64,000 nt of DNA, from positions 20,597-84,596 of the forward strand of contig CAZEQC010000007.1 in assembly GCA_964514285.1 (NCBI GenBank), read 5' to 3'. Origin of the DNA: SKLM01 sp964514285. GTDB taxonomy: Bacteria > Chloroflexota > Anaerolineae > B4-G1. Each line of letters starts with the position of its first letter. Position 1 is the stretch's first letter. A program made the translations under genes and the position numbers. The notes below the pieces were generated by a model. The model was not told the DNA's origin, made no database searches, and was given only the letters and a program-made list of their open reading frames with translations. Shown in pieces: positions 51,486 to 60,845 of the stretch.

Positions 51486-52627
51486 CCGTCAAGCTTATGC
51501 AGGGTGATGAAGCCTGTGCCGAGGGGGCTATCGCGGCCGGCTGCCGCTTCTTCGCCGGGTATCCCATAACCCCCGCCACCGAGATCGCCGAGACGCTCTC
51601 TCGCCGGCTGCCTCAGGTTGGTGGGGCGTTCATCCAGATGGAGGATGAGATCGCCTCTATCGCCGCCGTCATCGGTGCGTCGGTCGGGGGCGCCAAGGCG
51701 CTGACCGCCACCTCCGGCCCCGGCTTCAGTTTGATGCAAGAGAACATCGGTTACGCAGCCATGACGGAGATCCCTTGTGTCATCGTCGACGTCCAGCGGC
51801 TCGGCCCCTCGACCGGTCGCCCCACCAGCCCGTCGCAGGGCGACGTGATGCAAGCCCGCTGGGGTACGCACGGGGATCATCCCATTATCGCGCTCTCCCC
51901 CGCCAGCGTCCGCGAGGCGTTCGATCTGACCGTGCAAGCCTTCAACTTCGCCGAGAGGTATCGGACCCCCGTGATCCTGTTGATGGACGAGTTGATTGGC
52001 CATATGCGTGAGCGCATCGAGCTGCCGGACCCCGCGACGTTGGAGCAGGAACAGCGACCAGACACCCGCGTACCGCCGGAATGGTACAAACCGTTCGAGA
52101 ACTTCCCGGAGGGTTCAAACGTGAACGTGCCGCCGTTGGTTCCCTTTGGCGAGGGGTACCGCTACCACCTCACCGGGCTCCATCACGACGAGCGCGGCTA
52201 TCCCACCAATCGCGTGGACGAGATCCAGCCCTGGCTGGATAGGTTCTTCCGCAAGATCGACCGCGCTCTCTCCGACATCCTGCTCTACGACATCGAGGGC
52301 GTCGAGGACGCGGAGACGCTCGTCATCGCCTACGGTGGCGCAGCACGCGCCGCCCGTCATGCGGTCAAGAGAGCGAGAGACCGAGGGCGTCGCGTCGGCT
52401 TCCTTCGTCTCAAGACCATCTGGCCTTTTGCCGAGGAGGTCGTCGAGCACGCCGCCTCGCGGCTCCATCACGTGGTGGTGCCAGAGCTCAACCGAGGTCA
52501 ACTGGTGCTGGAGGTCGAGCGGATCGTTGGACGCCACAAAGTGCGGCGCGTCACCCGGGCCGACGGAGAGATGATAAAGCCGGCGGAGATCGTCGCCGCC
52601 ATAGAGGATCTGGAGAGGGCAGTATGA
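51482..52627 (+). CDS. korA: 2-oxoacid:ferredoxin oxidoreductase alpha subunit
   Basis: 381 residues. Starts KLMQGDEACAEGAIAAGCRF, then the thiamine-binding-side motif AGYPITPATEIAE and EDEIASIAAVIGAS. TSGPGFSLMQENIGYA and PCVIVDVQRLGPSTG are standard. There is no fused gamma domain, which is a separate gene here. With korB it oxidatively decarboxylates 2-oxoglutarate or a related 2-oxoacid to an acyl-CoA, reducing ferredoxin; the exact acid is not fixed by the sequence. Confidence 0.92.
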   Translation: MTVKLMQGDEACAEGAIAAGCRFFAGYPITPATEIAETLSRRLPQVGGAFIQMEDEIASIAAVIGASVGGAKALTATSGPGFSLMQENIGYAAMTEIPCVIVDVQRLGPSTGRPTSPSQGDVMQARWGTHGDHPIIALSPASVREAFDLTVQAFNFAERYRTPVILLMDELIGHMRERIELPDPATLEQEQRPDTRVPPEWYKPFENFPEGSNVNVPPLVPFGEGYRYHLTGLHHDERGYPTNRVDEIQPWLDRFFRKIDRALSDILLYDIEGVEDAETLVIAYGGAARAARHAVKRARDRGRRVGFLRLKTIWPFAEEVVEHAASRLHHVVVPELNRGQLVLEVERIVGRHKVRRVTRADGEMIKPAEIVAAIEDLERAV

Positions 52628-53463
52628 AGCAGCAGAGCGAATCGCGCGTCCATGAGCGTTACCTGCGGCACAGCAAGAAGTTCCCCAACGTCTGGTGCGC
52701 CGGCTGTGGGATCGGCATCGTCCTGGGGACGATCATTCGAGCCGTGGACGACCTGGGGCTGGAGAAGAACGACGTGGCTATGATCTCTGGCATTGGATGC
52801 ACCGGGCGCATGCCCGTCTACGTCGACTTCAACACGATGCACACTACCCATGGTCGTGCGCTGGCCTTCGCTACCGGGCTCAAGATGGTCAAGCCCGACA
52901 TGAAGGTGATCGTAGTCATGGGGGATGGTGACGCGCTGGCCATCGGGGGCAATCATTTCATCCACGCCGCACGCCGCAACATCGGATTGGCCGCCATCGT
53001 GGTCAACAACGCCGCCTATGGTATGACGGGCGGACAGCATTCGCCGACCACGCCGCAGGAGATCAAGACCGCGACCACGCCTTATGGTCACATCGAGCAG
53101 CAGTTCCCCATCGCCGAGCTGGCAGCGACGGCTGGGGCCTCCTTCGTCGCCCGGAGCACCGTCTACCACGTGCAAGAACTGGAATCATACATCGCTCAGG
53201 CCATCTCCAAGGAGGGCTTTGCCCTGGTGGAAGCGGTCAGCTACTGCCACACCACCTTGGGACGCATCAACCGTTGGGGAACCGCCCCCGACATGATGCG
53301 TCGCCTCAAGGATCAGAGCGTGACCCTGAAGCAGGCCGAAGGTATGAGTTCGGAGGAGAAAGAGGGCAGAATCGTGCGCGGCGTCTTCGCCGAGCGTGAC
53401 ATCCCGGAATACACAAACCAGTACGATCAGATCATCGAAAAGGCACAGAAGGAGGCGGCCTGA
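52624..53463 (+). CDS. korB: 2-oxoacid:ferredoxin oxidoreductase beta subunit
   Basis: 279 residues. Thiamine diphosphate site: NVWCAGCGIGIVLG, then MGDGDALAIGGNHFIHAARRN and NNAAYGMTGGQHSPTTP. The short beta form without C-terminal ferredoxin domain fits the separate delta subunit. It overlaps korA and korC by a few bases each, so the four subunits should be made in balance. Confidence 0.94.
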   Translation: MKQQSESRVHERYLRHSKKFPNVWCAGCGIGIVLGTIIRAVDDLGLEKNDVAMISGIGCTGRMPVYVDFNTMHTTHGRALAFATGLKMVKPDMKVIVVMGDGDALAIGGNHFIHAARRNIGLAAIVVNNAAYGMTGGQHSPTTPQEIKTATTPYGHIEQQFPIAELAATAGASFVARSTVYHVQELESYIAQAISKEGFALVEAVSYCHTTLGRINRWGTAPDMMRRLKDQSVTLKQAEGMSSEEKEGRIVRGVFAERDIPEYTNQYDQIIEKAQKEAA

Positions 53464-54017
53464 TGGCAACTCGCGAGGCGAGGCGGTATGAGATACGGCT
53501 TGCCGGCACAGGAGGTCAGGGAGCCATCTTGGCCGGCATCATCCTGGCCGATGCGGCCATTCGCGAGGGCAAAAACGCGGTGCAGACGCAGTCCTATGGG
53601 CCGGAGGCCCGCGGTGGCGCCAGCCGTTCCGAGATCGTGATCTCCGCGGGTGACATCGATTACCCGAAGGTGCTGGAACCGGACATCACGCTCTGTATGA
53701 GCCAGGAGGCATGCGACCGCTACAGCACTCAGATGCGTAAGGATGGCCTCCTCATCCTGGACACCGATCACGTCAATCGCTCACCGACAACCCGCGCCGT
53801 GCAGATCCCCCTCACATCGCTGGCAAAGGATGTGACCGATCGGGCGATCACGGCGAACGTCGTCGGTCTCGGCCTGCTGGCCGGCCTCACGAACATCGTC
53901 TCTCGCGAATCACTGGAGCGTGCCGTGAGAGTCCGAGCACCGCAGGGAACGGAGGAGACCAACCTGAAAGCTCTGGCGGCGGGTTACAGGGCTGCGGAAC
54001 AGATCAAGAAAGCATAG
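53463..54017 (+). CDS. korC: 2-oxoacid:ferredoxin oxidoreductase gamma subunit
   Basis: 184 residues. Family start EIRLAGTGGQGAILAGIILAD, then SYGPEARGGASRSEIVIS and ALGLLAGLTN-like VGLGLLAGLTNIVS. Its ATG overlaps the end of korB. The next gene is on the other strand, so this ends the operon. Confidence 0.93.
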   Translation: MATREARRYEIRLAGTGGQGAILAGIILADAAIREGKNAVQTQSYGPEARGGASRSEIVISAGDIDYPKVLEPDITLCMSQEACDRYSTQMRKDGLLILDTDHVNRSPTTRAVQIPLTSLAKDVTDRAITANVVGLGLLAGLTNIVSRESLERAVRVRAPQGTEETNLKALAAGYRAAEQIKKA

Positions 54018-54094
54018 TCCAGCGCTTCACCGTATTGCGCCGGCTCATCATCCCGCGATCGTTGGAGGCATCCTTTTCGCGGCAGCGGATGAGG

Positions 54095-55174
54095 TCAGCG
54101 CTGTATCCGCGCCGATACGCCCTCTGCCAACGCTCGCACCTGCTCCAGGGTCGCCATCGTCGTATCACCTGGGAAGGTGGTCAACAGCGCGCCGTGCGCC
54201 CAGCCCAGCCGGAGAGCTTCTTCTTCCGGCTCGCCCGTCAGGAGACCGTAGAAGAGACCCGATGCGAAGCCGTCCCCACCGCCGACGCGGTCGTAGACGT
54301 CGAGGTTGCAGGTCGGCGAGACGTAGGCCTCGCCATTGATCCAGGCCACCGCGCCCCAGCCGTGGCGACAGCTCGACCGGACATCCCGTAGGGTGGTGGC
54401 GACGACCTTGATGTCCGGGTAGCGGTCGAGCACCCGGTCGATCATGTCGATGAAGGAATCGGGGTCCAGCTTCGATGCCGCCGTGATCTCTGGCCCCGGT
54501 ATGCCCAGCGCCATCTGCAGGTCCTCTTCATTCCCCACCAGGACGTCGACGTGCTCCACGATCTCGCTGAGGACAGACACCGCCCGATCCTGGCCGCCCC
54601 AGACGCCCCACAGCTTGCCGCGGTAGTTCAGATCGAAGGACGTCACGGCCCCAGCGGCCTGGGCTGACTCCATGCCTTCGATGATCAGCGCGCCCGTGGT
54701 CTCCGAGAGCGCGGCGAAGATGCCCCCGCTGTGGAACCAGCGCACACCGTCCGCGAAGATGGCCTCCCAGTCGAAGTCGCCGGGTTTGAGGAGGCTGCCG
54801 GCCTCATTCGAACGGTTGTAGAACACGACCGGAGAGCGAACACCGTAGCCCCGGTCGCTGTAGACCGTCGCCATGTTCGGCCCATCGACGCCGTTATGCT
54901 CGAAGCGCTTGTAGAAAGGCCTAACCCCCATGGCCCGCACGCGCTCTGCGATCAAGTCGCCGATGGGGTAGTTCACCATCGCCGTGGCGATGCCCGTCCG
55001 CAGCCGGAAGCAGTCCGCCAGGTTGGCAGCGACGTTGAACTCCCCGCCGCTGACGTGGATGCGACACTCGGTGGCCTTGCGGAAAGGGACCACGCCCGGA
55101 TCCAACCGGTGAATCAGGGCGCCCAGGGACAAGAGGTCGAGGTCGCCGTCGTCTCGAATAGTCAGTCCATACAT
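54095..55174 (-). CDS. PfkB-family sugar/sugar-acid kinase
   Basis: 359 residues. Substrate-side motif VSGGEFNVAANLADCF and catalytic VGGGDGFASGLFYGLLTG (general base Asp near 308) with SFDLNYRGKLW as in 2-keto-3-deoxygluconate kinases. The easy call is KDG kinase. However the operon has no mannonate dehydratase, which would make KDG, and the adjacent gene is 6-phosphogluconate dehydrogenase, so gluconate or a related aldonate is a real alternative substrate. AGGAGG lies about 9 nt upstream of the ATG. Last gene of the leftward operon. Confidence 0.8.
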   Translation of the reverse strand: MYGLTIRDDGDLDLLSLGALIHRLDPGVVPFRKATECRIHVSGGEFNVAANLADCFRLRTGIATAMVNYPIGDLIAERVRAMGVRPFYKRFEHNGVDGPNMATVYSDRGYGVRSPVVFYNRSNEAGSLLKPGDFDWEAIFADGVRWFHSGGIFAALSETTGALIIEGMESAQAAGAVTSFDLNYRGKLWGVWGGQDRAVSVLSEIVEHVDVLVGNEEDLQMALGIPGPEITAASKLDPDSFIDMIDRVLDRYPDIKVVATTLRDVRSSCRHGWGAVAWINGEAYVSPTCNLDVYDRVGGGDGFASGLFYGLLTGEPEEEALRLGWAHGALLTTFPGDTTMATLEQVRALAEGVSARIQR

Positions 55175-55207
55175 CCTGCTATCCTCCTCATCACATCGTA
55201 TGATCGA

Positions 55208-56656
55208 CTAGGCGTTGTAGGCGCTGGACGTCATCTCGCCGCCGGTGCCGGTCCAGTTGGTGTGGAAATGCTCCCCGCGCGGTCTGTCGACACGCTCGTA
55301 GGTGTGCGCGCCGAAGTAGTCGCGCTGGGCCTGGATCATGTTGGCTGAGACGCGCTCCCGGCGATATCCATCGTAGAAGGAGAGCGCGCTGGCCAGCGCT
55401 GGCACCGGCAGACCTTGCTGAATCGCCGCGGCAGTCACGCGGCGCCAGCCCGGTTGAGCGGCCTCCACCTCCGCTTGGAAGTAGTCATCCAGCAGGAGGT
55501 TGGTCAGGTCCGGGTCTTCCTCAAAGGCCTCCATAATGTTCCCCAGGAAGGCCGAGCGAATAATACAGCCGCCGCGCCACACCTTGGCGATATTGCCGAA
55601 CTCGAGGTGCCACTCGTGCTCCTCCGCCGCCGCCCGCAGGAGCATAAACCCCTGCGTGTAGGAGATGATCTTGGCCGCGTACAGCGCGTCGCGAAGGTCT
55701 TGGACGAAGCCTGCCCTGTCTCCTTCAAACGAGGGCTCCGGTCCGCTCAGCACCCGGGAGGCCGCCGTGCGCTCTTCGAGCAGTGCCGAGAGGAAGCGGG
55801 CCTGTACCGCTTCCGTGATCAGCGTCAGGGGAATGCCCATCTCCAGCGAGGAGATGGCCGTCCACTTCCCGGTGCCCTTCTGACCTGCCGTGTCAAGGAT
55901 CAGGTCGATGACGTACGTGCCCTCCGCGTCCCTAAAGCCCAGGATGTCCCGGGTGATCTCGATCAGGTAGGAATCCAACGTCCCCTCGTTCCATTCGGCG
56001 AAGACGCGGTGCATCTCCTCGTTGGTCATACCCAGCAGGTGCTTGAGGATGAAGTAGGACTCGCTGATCAGCTCCATATCACCGTACTCAATGCCGTTGT
56101 GCGTCATCTTGACGTAATGGCCCGCCCCGTCCTCGCCCATCCAGTCGCAGCAGGGGACGCCATCGACCTTGGCGGCGATGTCCTGCAGGACGGTCTTGAC
56201 GTGAGGCCATGCCTCCGGCGATCCCCCGGGCATGATGGAGGGGCCGTGGCGCGCTCCCTCCTCGCCGCCCGAGACGCCGGTGCCGATGTAGAGGAGGCCC
56301 TTCGACTCAACGTGCTCGGTGCGGCGTATCGTGTCTTGGTAGTTGGAGTTACCGCCATCGATGATGACGTCGCCCTCCTCCATATGGGGAAGAAGCTGAT
56401 CGATGACCAGGTCCACTGGCCTGCCCGCCTTGATCATCAGCATCACCCGCCGGGGGCGCTTCAGGGTGCTGACCAATGCCTCGATAGAGTGAGTGCCGAC
56501 GATGTCCCGGTCGCGGGCTCGCTCCCTGATGAAGTCGTCCACTTTCGATGTGGTGCGGTTATACACGGCCACCGAGTAGCCGTGGTCATGCATGTTCAGC
56601 ACCAGATTCTGTCCCATCACCGCCATCCCGATCAGACCAACATCACACGTTCCCAT
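55208..56656 (-). CDS. gnd: 6-phosphogluconate dehydrogenase (decarboxylating)
   Basis: 482 residues, the long (E. coli-type) form. Starts with the NADP fold VGLIGMAVMGQNLVLNMHDHG; the catalytic region has VSGGEEGARHGPSIMPGG, VKMTHNGIEYGDMELISE and GTGKWTAISSLEMGIP. It oxidises 6-phosphogluconate to ribulose 5-phosphate and CO2. ATG 56656 has GGAGGAG upstream. Its presence in the middle of a uronate operon, 30 nt after the LarA-like gene and 33 nt before the kinase, is unusual. Confidence 0.95.
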   Translation of the reverse strand: MGTCDVGLIGMAVMGQNLVLNMHDHGYSVAVYNRTTSKVDDFIRERARDRDIVGTHSIEALVSTLKRPRRVMLMIKAGRPVDLVIDQLLPHMEEGDVIIDGGNSNYQDTIRRTEHVESKGLLYIGTGVSGGEEGARHGPSIMPGGSPEAWPHVKTVLQDIAAKVDGVPCCDWMGEDGAGHYVKMTHNGIEYGDMELISESYFILKHLLGMTNEEMHRVFAEWNEGTLDSYLIEITRDILGFRDAEGTYVIDLILDTAGQKGTGKWTAISSLEMGIPLTLITEAVQARFLSALLEERTAASRVLSGPEPSFEGDRAGFVQDLRDALYAAKIISYTQGFMLLRAAAEEHEWHLEFGNIAKVWRGGCIIRSAFLGNIMEAFEEDPDLTNLLLDDYFQAEVEAAQPGWRRVTAAAIQQGLPVPALASALSFYDGYRRERVSANMIQAQRDYFGAHTYERVDRPRGEHFHTNWTGTGGEMTSSAYNA

Positions 56657-56685
56657 CTTGGTTTCTCCTCCACTACAGGTCTCAG

Positions 56686-57975
56686 TTAGGCCTCGAACGA
56701 CCGAAGCCGGTACAGCATTTCCCCGGCCTTGGGCACATACAGCATCCTTTCCGATTCGCGGTCCATCCATTGCTCGATATCAATGGCATCAGGGTCCCTA
56801 TAACCCAGCGAGAGTCGGTCGCACTCCTCTTCCCCGATCTGGCTGGACAACGTCACCTCGATATCGGGCTTCTCCACGCCCTCCTCCATCACGCCGGAAC
56901 CGCGCACGTGGGTGCTGTGTGCCAGCACACACAGAGGCACATCCTTGTACTGTTCCCAATTCTGGAGGAAATAGGACAGAATGTGATAGCCGACCTGATA
57001 GATAGCCTGGCCGTGCACGTGGCTCACTGTGTCGAGATGTGGGGCGTAGACGATCACCTCGCCCCCCCTGGCCACAACCGGTTCCAGCTTGTAGACCGCC
57101 TTGGCTGCCGTCCACAGCTCGTCGTACATCGGCGGCGCGCACGACAGGACGCTCTGAAAGGGGTGCTCGCAGAACCGGATGTGCCGCTCTGCCGATAGAT
57201 CGGCGGCGGCCTCCCAGGCCTCGATGAGATTCCCGATAAACATCCCCGCGATATCGTCGCCATCCACCACCAGGGCGATCAGAGTCATCGGTCTCGAAAG
57301 GCGCTCGGCGGCAGCGTCGACCATCGCTCGCACCGGGGTATCCTTCACGCCGATGGTGTCGACGACGCCGGCTAAAGCCCCGAGCCAGTGAGTGACGTTG
57401 ATCATCTCCGGACCAGAGATGCCTGGAAACAGGTATTTAGCCCCGCCCGAGAAGCCCACGACCTCGTGAGGGAAAGTGGGGCCGAGAATCACGACGTGGT
57501 CGTAATCGAAGATGGCCTTGTTGACGCGTACCGGCACGTCGCCGCCGAGGGAGGGATGCCATTGCTCCCCAGCGATCGCCCGAACCTCATCCCTGGTGAT
57601 GATTCCCACCGTCGTCAGTGCCGTGGGGTCGTCCCAGGCGTGGTTGACCAGGCCGATGTGTGCGTAGGTGTTGGCATACTCCTGAGGGGAGAGCCCAACC
57701 AGATGGCACAGCTCCGCCCTGCTCAGCGGAGGATGGGTGCCCAGTGCGACCATGAAATCAAGTTGCTGTGTGTCGCTCAGGACCTCGACCAGGGTCTGAA
57801 ACAGCATCGGCAAGGGCAGCGATCGGGTGTGATCGGGGATCAGCACCAGGACCCGTTGATTCGTGAACGCCCGCTCCAGCCCCGCGTGGAGCGACTGGAT
57901 GACCTTGCTCTGGGACAGATAGCCGTTTGAACGAGATCTGCTGATCATTGACGTCGTCTCTTCCCTGCGATCCAT
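56686..57975 (-). CDS. LarA-family nickel-pincer racemase/epimerase homologue
   Basis: 429 residues, the length of LarA. Residues equivalent to the L. plantarum active site are kept: DHTR (48-51), His81 in LGTHPP, His170 in FPHEVVGFSGGAK, Lys180 (cofactor attachment) and His196 (nickel ligand). The spacing His170-Lys180-His196 (10 and 16) equals His174-Lys184-His200 of LarA. So it probably binds the nickel-pincer nucleotide and shuffles hydride at a 2-hydroxyacid carbon. Uronate context points to an aldonate such as mannonate rather than lactate. Cofactor genes larB, larC and larE are not in the window. Confidence 0.85.
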   Translation of the reverse strand: MDRREETTSMISRSRSNGYLSQSKVIQSLHAGLERAFTNQRVLVLIPDHTRSLPLPMLFQTLVEVLSDTQQLDFMVALGTHPPLSRAELCHLVGLSPQEYANTYAHIGLVNHAWDDPTALTTVGIITRDEVRAIAGEQWHPSLGGDVPVRVNKAIFDYDHVVILGPTFPHEVVGFSGGAKYLFPGISGPEMINVTHWLGALAGVVDTIGVKDTPVRAMVDAAAERLSRPMTLIALVVDGDDIAGMFIGNLIEAWEAAADLSAERHIRFCEHPFQSVLSCAPPMYDELWTAAKAVYKLEPVVARGGEVIVYAPHLDTVSHVHGQAIYQVGYHILSYFLQNWEQYKDVPLCVLAHSTHVRGSGVMEEGVEKPDIEVTLSSQIGEEECDRLSLGYRDPDAIDIEQWMDRESERMLYVPKAGEMLYRLRSFEA

Positions 57976-58045
57976 ACAGACTGATCCTACGACTCAACAA
58001 GACATGGTGTTCGACAACGAGCGTCCGGTCCGGTGCCCGACAGAG

Positions 58046-58891
58046 CTAAACACCGCTGTACGCCGAGAACCCTCCGTCAACCGGCACCACAATCCCGGTC
58101 ACGAATCGGGAGGCCGGGGAGAGCAGCCACAGCACCGTACCCAGCAGATCCTTTGGATTGCCGAAGCGCCCCATCGGCGTGTGGTCGATGATGGTCTGAC
58201 CCCTTGGCGTGAGGCTCCCATCCTCGTTGAGAAGCAGCGCACGATTCTGATCTCCAATGAAGAACCCCGGCGCAATGGCGTTGACGCGAATCCTGGGCGA
58301 GTACTCTTGGGCTATGTGAACCGCCAGCCAGCGGGTGAAGTTGCTGACGCCGGCCTTGGCTGCGGAGTATGCGGCGACCCGAGTCAAAGGTCTGAGGGCC
58401 GCCATGGATGAGACGTTGAGGATGACACCCTCTCCGCGCTCCGCCATACTCTGGCCAAAGACCTGGCACGGTAAGATCGTCCCCAAGATGTTCAGATCAA
58501 AGACGAAACCTAGCCCATCATCGGGAAGATCGAAGAAAGACACCTCGGAGCTGGTCGTCGCCCGTGGGTGATTGCCCCCGGCGGCGTTGATCAGGATGTC
58601 CACTGGGCCCAGACGATCCTCGACCGTCTGGCGCGCCTCTTCGAGCAGATCACGTTTGAGCACGTCACCTTGGACGGCCATGTACTTGCCCGGACCGGCG
58701 TCCATCCGAGCGCGCAGCTCGTCGGAGATGCCACGCCTGTGCTTCATTACCACCACGTCGGCGCCCAGGCCCACCAGCGCGGCGGCCATCTCTCCGCCCA
58801 GCACCCCTGTCCCACCGGTGACCAGTGCGGTCCGACCGGTGAAATCGTAAAGCTCGCTGACCTTAAGCGCACCAAGGCTTCCTTCACTCAT
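58046..58891 (-). CDS. SDR oxidoreductase, probable D-fructuronate reductase / D-mannonate oxidoreductase
   Basis: 281 residues. NAD motif ALVTGGTGVLGGEMAAALV, NAAGGNHP, SSMAAL and catalytic AAYSAAKAGVSNF (Tyr/Lys). The long helix after DLLEEARQTVEDRLGPVDILI and the N-terminal extension match the SDR-type D-mannonate oxidoreductases found in uronate operons of Firmicutes and thermophiles. Placed after uxaC and uxaE it would reduce fructuronate to mannonate. ATG 58891 overlaps the end of the GHMP kinase gene. Confidence 0.78.
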   Translation of the reverse strand: MSEGSLGALKVSELYDFTGRTALVTGGTGVLGGEMAAALVGLGADVVVMKHRRGISDELRARMDAGPGKYMAVQGDVLKRDLLEEARQTVEDRLGPVDILINAAGGNHPRATTSSEVSFFDLPDDGLGFVFDLNILGTILPCQVFGQSMAERGEGVILNVSSMAALRPLTRVAAYSAAKAGVSNFTRWLAVHIAQEYSPRIRVNAIAPGFFIGDQNRALLLNEDGSLTPRGQTIIDHTPMGRFGNPKDLLGTVLWLLSPASRFVTGIVVPVDGGFSAYSGV

Positions 58892-59942
58892 CCCCTGGCT
58901 CCCCCGTGACGCTCTCTCCGTCATCCAGTTGCTCACGGGACCGCGTTGCCCCGGCTGTCACCGCCAGGCGATAGATCCTGGACGCCCCGGCGCTCCGCAG
59001 CGCGTCCTCCAGCGGCGCGGTATCCTGCCAGGGCCAGAGGGCGATGATGGTGCCGCCGCTCCCCGCGCCCGCCAGCTTGGCACCGGGCGCTCCTGCCTCC
59101 AGCGCGGCCGCGATCAAGCGTTCGTTCGACGTCCCCGATCCACCCAGATCCCGCTGGATGGCGTGGTTCTCGTTCATAAGATCGCCCAGTGTGGGCCAAT
59201 CTCCCATGAGGAGGGCTTTTTTGCCCATTCGGGCGAGTTCGGTGATGCGCTCGTAGGCCTTGACCACGTCCCGCTCGCCCTCCAACCAGCGCTCTCGGAT
59301 CGGCCGGTGCACCTCCCCAGAGGAATGCTGCACGCCCGTGTAGCCCAAGATGAAGGGCAGCTCCGGGACGTCGTCGGCCAGCGGCTCGACGGTGGCGAAG
59401 AGCTCTGCCTCCTCGCTGCGGTAGAACTGCTTGCCGCGAAAATCCATGTAGTTCAGGCCCCCGAAGGTACACATGTAGGCATCCTGGTAGCCACACACGA
59501 CCTTCAAGTAGTTTAGCTCGATCGTGCGAGCCCGCTCCGCTAGGCGGTACCGGTTGAGCTCATCGCCTTGCCAGGCCGTGAGCGCCTGCAGGATTGCCAC
59601 CACCAGCGCTGTGGAGCCCGACAGGCCGCTCTGCATCGGAATCTCGCTCTCATACTGCACACGACAGGTGAGTGGCGGCAGGTGCATATAGCTGAGGATG
59701 GCCCGCGCGACGTCGAAGAGGTCATCTCGCGGGCGCAAATCCTCCCGTCCTGTGATGCGACATACGTCTCCCTGGGTCTCAAACACCAACTCGGATCCTG
59801 GCTCAACGCGGGCGTAGGCCCGCATACCGACCGAACAGGAGATCACCGATCCGCCGTACATATCGGTGGGGTTGCCGATGATACCCGCCCGACCGGGTGC
59901 CGAGCAGACGATCCTGTGACCAGCCTTGGTCGCCTCCCTCAT
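58884..59942 (-). CDS. GHMP-family sugar kinase, glucuronokinase-like
   Basis: 352 residues. N-terminal APGRAGIIGNPTDMYGG resembles plant glucuronokinase and relatives; ATP-binding loop IPMQSGLSGSTALVVAIL; C-terminal GAGSGGTIIALW. It would phosphorylate the anomeric carbon of a uronic acid or a hexose. It overlaps galU by four bases, so a sugar 1-phosphate is directly next to an enzyme that uses one. Galactokinase, L-fucokinase and heptose kinase are other GHMP options, but none fits the neighbours as well. Confidence 0.75.
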   Translation of the reverse strand: MREATKAGHRIVCSAPGRAGIIGNPTDMYGGSVISCSVGMRAYARVEPGSELVFETQGDVCRITGREDLRPRDDLFDVARAILSYMHLPPLTCRVQYESEIPMQSGLSGSTALVVAILQALTAWQGDELNRYRLAERARTIELNYLKVVCGYQDAYMCTFGGLNYMDFRGKQFYRSEEAELFATVEPLADDVPELPFILGYTGVQHSSGEVHRPIRERWLEGERDVVKAYERITELARMGKKALLMGDWPTLGDLMNENHAIQRDLGGSGTSNERLIAAALEAGAPGAKLAGAGSGGTIIALWPWQDTAPLEDALRSAGASRIYRLAVTAGATRSREQLDDGESVTGEPGDE

Positions 59943-60841
59943 AGCTCGTACGCTTTGGCCCTGATATACTTGCGCACCAAATAGCCGTACCGCTCATCAT
60001 TCATGGCGAAATCGATGAAGGCACGGAAGTAGCTTTCGAAGTTCCCCACGTCGTACCGCCGTTGATCTGGGGCAAATCGCCAGGCGTAGACCGGTTCTCC
60101 CATCTGAATCAACAGTTTGATGGCATCGGTCAGCTGGATCTCGCCCCCTCGATCCGGTGGTGTGCGCTCCAGAGCCTCGAAGATGTCGGGGCTGAAGACG
60201 TAGCGGGCGGCTACGGCCATCGTGCTCGGCGCGGCGCCCACTGACGGCTTCTCGACGATGTCGGTCACCGCCACCGGTTCGCCCGGCGGGGGCTCCTCGC
60301 CGTCGACGTCGACGATGCCGTAGCGGAAGACATCCTCCTGGTCCACTTGCTCCACAGCGACGACAGCCGCCGCGCCCAGTTCGCGATGGGCCGCCACCAT
60401 CGCTTTCAGGGGAGCAGACGAATCGTCGGCGGCGATGATCGAATCGCCCAGTGCCACCACGAAGCTGTCGCTGTCCACGAAGTCGGCGCCCAGTGAGACG
60501 GCGTGTCCCAGCCCTCTGGGGATGGTCTGGCGGGTGTAGAAGAAGCGGGACTTGCCGCGGAGATACTCCAGATCCGCCAGCATCGCCTCATTCCCCGCTT
60601 GCTCCAGAGCCGACGCCAGTTGAGGGTCAACGTCGAAGTGATCCTCGATGACGCGCTTACGCCGACCGGTGATGATAAGGACCTGGCGCATACCGGCTGC
60701 CTGCAGCTCCTCGACCACGTACTGGAGGATCGGCTTGCGGCCCACCGGCAACGTCTCCTTGGGCTGCGACTTGGTGGCCGGCAAGAGCCGGGTCCCCAGT
60801 CCGGCAGCTGGAATGACCGCTTTGCTGATTGGCTTCGTCAT
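59939..60841 (-). CDS. galU: UTP--sugar-1-phosphate uridylyltransferase
   Basis: 300 residues, GalU size. Nucleotide motif KAVIPAAGLGTRLLPATKSQPKE, then PILQYVVEELQAAG and YGIVDVDGEE. It normally makes UDP-glucose. Its overlap with the kinase gene and position between it and uxaE suggest it may here use glucuronate 1-phosphate or galacturonate 1-phosphate, giving UDP-uronate without UDP-glucose dehydrogenase. ATG at 60841 is 5 nt from the uxaE stop. Confidence 0.9.
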   Translation of the reverse strand: MTKPISKAVIPAAGLGTRLLPATKSQPKETLPVGRKPILQYVVEELQAAGMRQVLIITGRRKRVIEDHFDVDPQLASALEQAGNEAMLADLEYLRGKSRFFYTRQTIPRGLGHAVSLGADFVDSDSFVVALGDSIIAADDSSAPLKAMVAAHRELGAAAVVAVEQVDQEDVFRYGIVDVDGEEPPPGEPVAVTDIVEKPSVGAAPSTMAVAARYVFSPDIFEALERTPPDRGGEIQLTDAIKLLIQMGEPVYAWRFAPDQRRYDVGNFESYFRAFIDFAMNDERYGYLVRKYIRAKAYEL

Positions 60842-60845
60842 CGGG

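Noticed and set aside
55415..56689. Forward frame of 424 codons opposite gnd
   Set aside because: Fully antisense to gnd, which has all family motifs and a proper ribosome site.
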